From Ctena decussata (Eukaryota; Mollusca; Bivalvia; Lucinida; Lucinidae), in assembly GCA_963989385.1 (NCBI GenBank), contig OZ022500.1, forward strand, positions 18,738,460-18,802,459: DNA of 64,000 nt. Direction: 5' to 3'. Positions within the stretch are counted from its first letter, which is position 1, and each line of letters opens with the position of its first letter. Below the pieces are notes generated by a model. The model was not told the DNA's origin. It saw only the letters and a list, made by a program, of their open reading frames with translations, and ran no database searches. Both the position numbers and the translations under genes were made by a program. Below are positions 63,552 through 64,000 of this stretch, piece by piece.

Positions 63552-64000
63552 TGAATAAATAAAAAATAAAACAAACACTTTTAACGAAACAAGCAAGAAA
63601 AGTTTATTCTATCTGACTTAGAGCCAAGTCTTATGTGAACTGATGAAATTATGTACATTTTCACGGATGAAGTGAAAAGTGTAAAAATACCCCATTTACC
63701 CACACACATGTGGACGCAGAACTTTAAGATGTATATGTCCACCTTCATGTATTGTCGCCATTATTATGAAAGGAACCACCCTCTGCGTCAGTATGCTTTC
63801 TTCCGGCGAGGGCGATGAAACTTTTTATTATTATTCTTTTTAAGTATTAAATAAAGCGCCTACAAAGAATTTATTTCTAAAAAGAATATTTTTGTAAGAA
63901 CTGACCCTCATCGAGAAGACAGGCATACAAATTGCAGAGTTTCTTTGTTGGAAGTGTGTCCTTTCGTTTATACTTTTCAATTAATTATAGAGATTTCTCG
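63552..64000. other. Window end: nothing recognised except the start of a hairpin element
   Basis: AT-rich. The last 32 bases (TTATACTTTTCAATTAATTA then TAGAGATTTCTCG) match 60982-61013, suggesting another hairpin-rich block continues beyond the window. Confidence 0.5.

Overview
The window looks like nuclear DNA of a bivalve mollusc. It has spliced genes with GT-AG introns of kilobase size. It is packed with short non-autonomous repeats, including arrays that resemble the bivalve 'pearl' elements: tandem cores of about 155 bp, then an (ACGG)n tract and a terminal hairpin. No operons, bacterial genes or viral genes were seen. The species call is inference; the eukaryotic gene structure is read directly.

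The only convincing protein-coding content is a tandem pair of paralogous plus-strand genes. Gene 1 spans 3643-19530 and gene 2 spans 41526-46950. Both have four coding exons with the same intron phases (1, 0, 0), and exons 1-3 have identical sizes (16, 164 and 96 nt). They encode a four-transmembrane protein with a short acidic N-terminus, a second outer loop with two cysteines, and (in gene 2) a cytoplasmic tail that is basic, then Gln-rich, then Pro-rich, ending in a PPxY motif. The topology recalls MS4A/CD20-like or MARVEL-like tetraspan proteins, but I cannot assign a named family. Gene 1 has a net 5-bp deletion just after the fourth membrane segment. It shifts the frame and removes the Gln/Pro-rich tail, although that tail still lies downstream in an open frame (to 19837).

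Layout. 1-3.6 kb: pearl-like element, two MITEs and a SINE nested in one of them. 3.6-19.8 kb: gene 1, whose introns (about 4.9, 5.5 and 4.9 kb) are swollen by MITEs, fold-backs, a LINE remnant and a 40-bp minisatellite. 20-41 kb: intergenic DNA with CRE-rich hairpins, several elements with inverted ends, a decayed minisatellite, a SINE cluster, an AT-rich block and an array of helically phased palindromes. 41.5-47 kb: gene 2, with compact introns (1.5, 1.2 and 1.8 kb) that carry several copies of one 240-bp palindromic MITE. 47-64 kb: more copies of that MITE, a 2.3-kb stretch of AATGGCCATT-like motifs, at least six further tandem-core elements, and a 3-kb inverted repeat with tRNA-like inner ends.

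The most numerous repeat is the 240-bp near-palindrome (here PalA, ends TGAGCCGCGACACGAG / CTCGTGTCGCGGCTCA), with 17 full or partial copies. Family names (PalA, elements B-I) are labels of my own. All repeat calls rest on alignment by eye inside this window; no database was searched.
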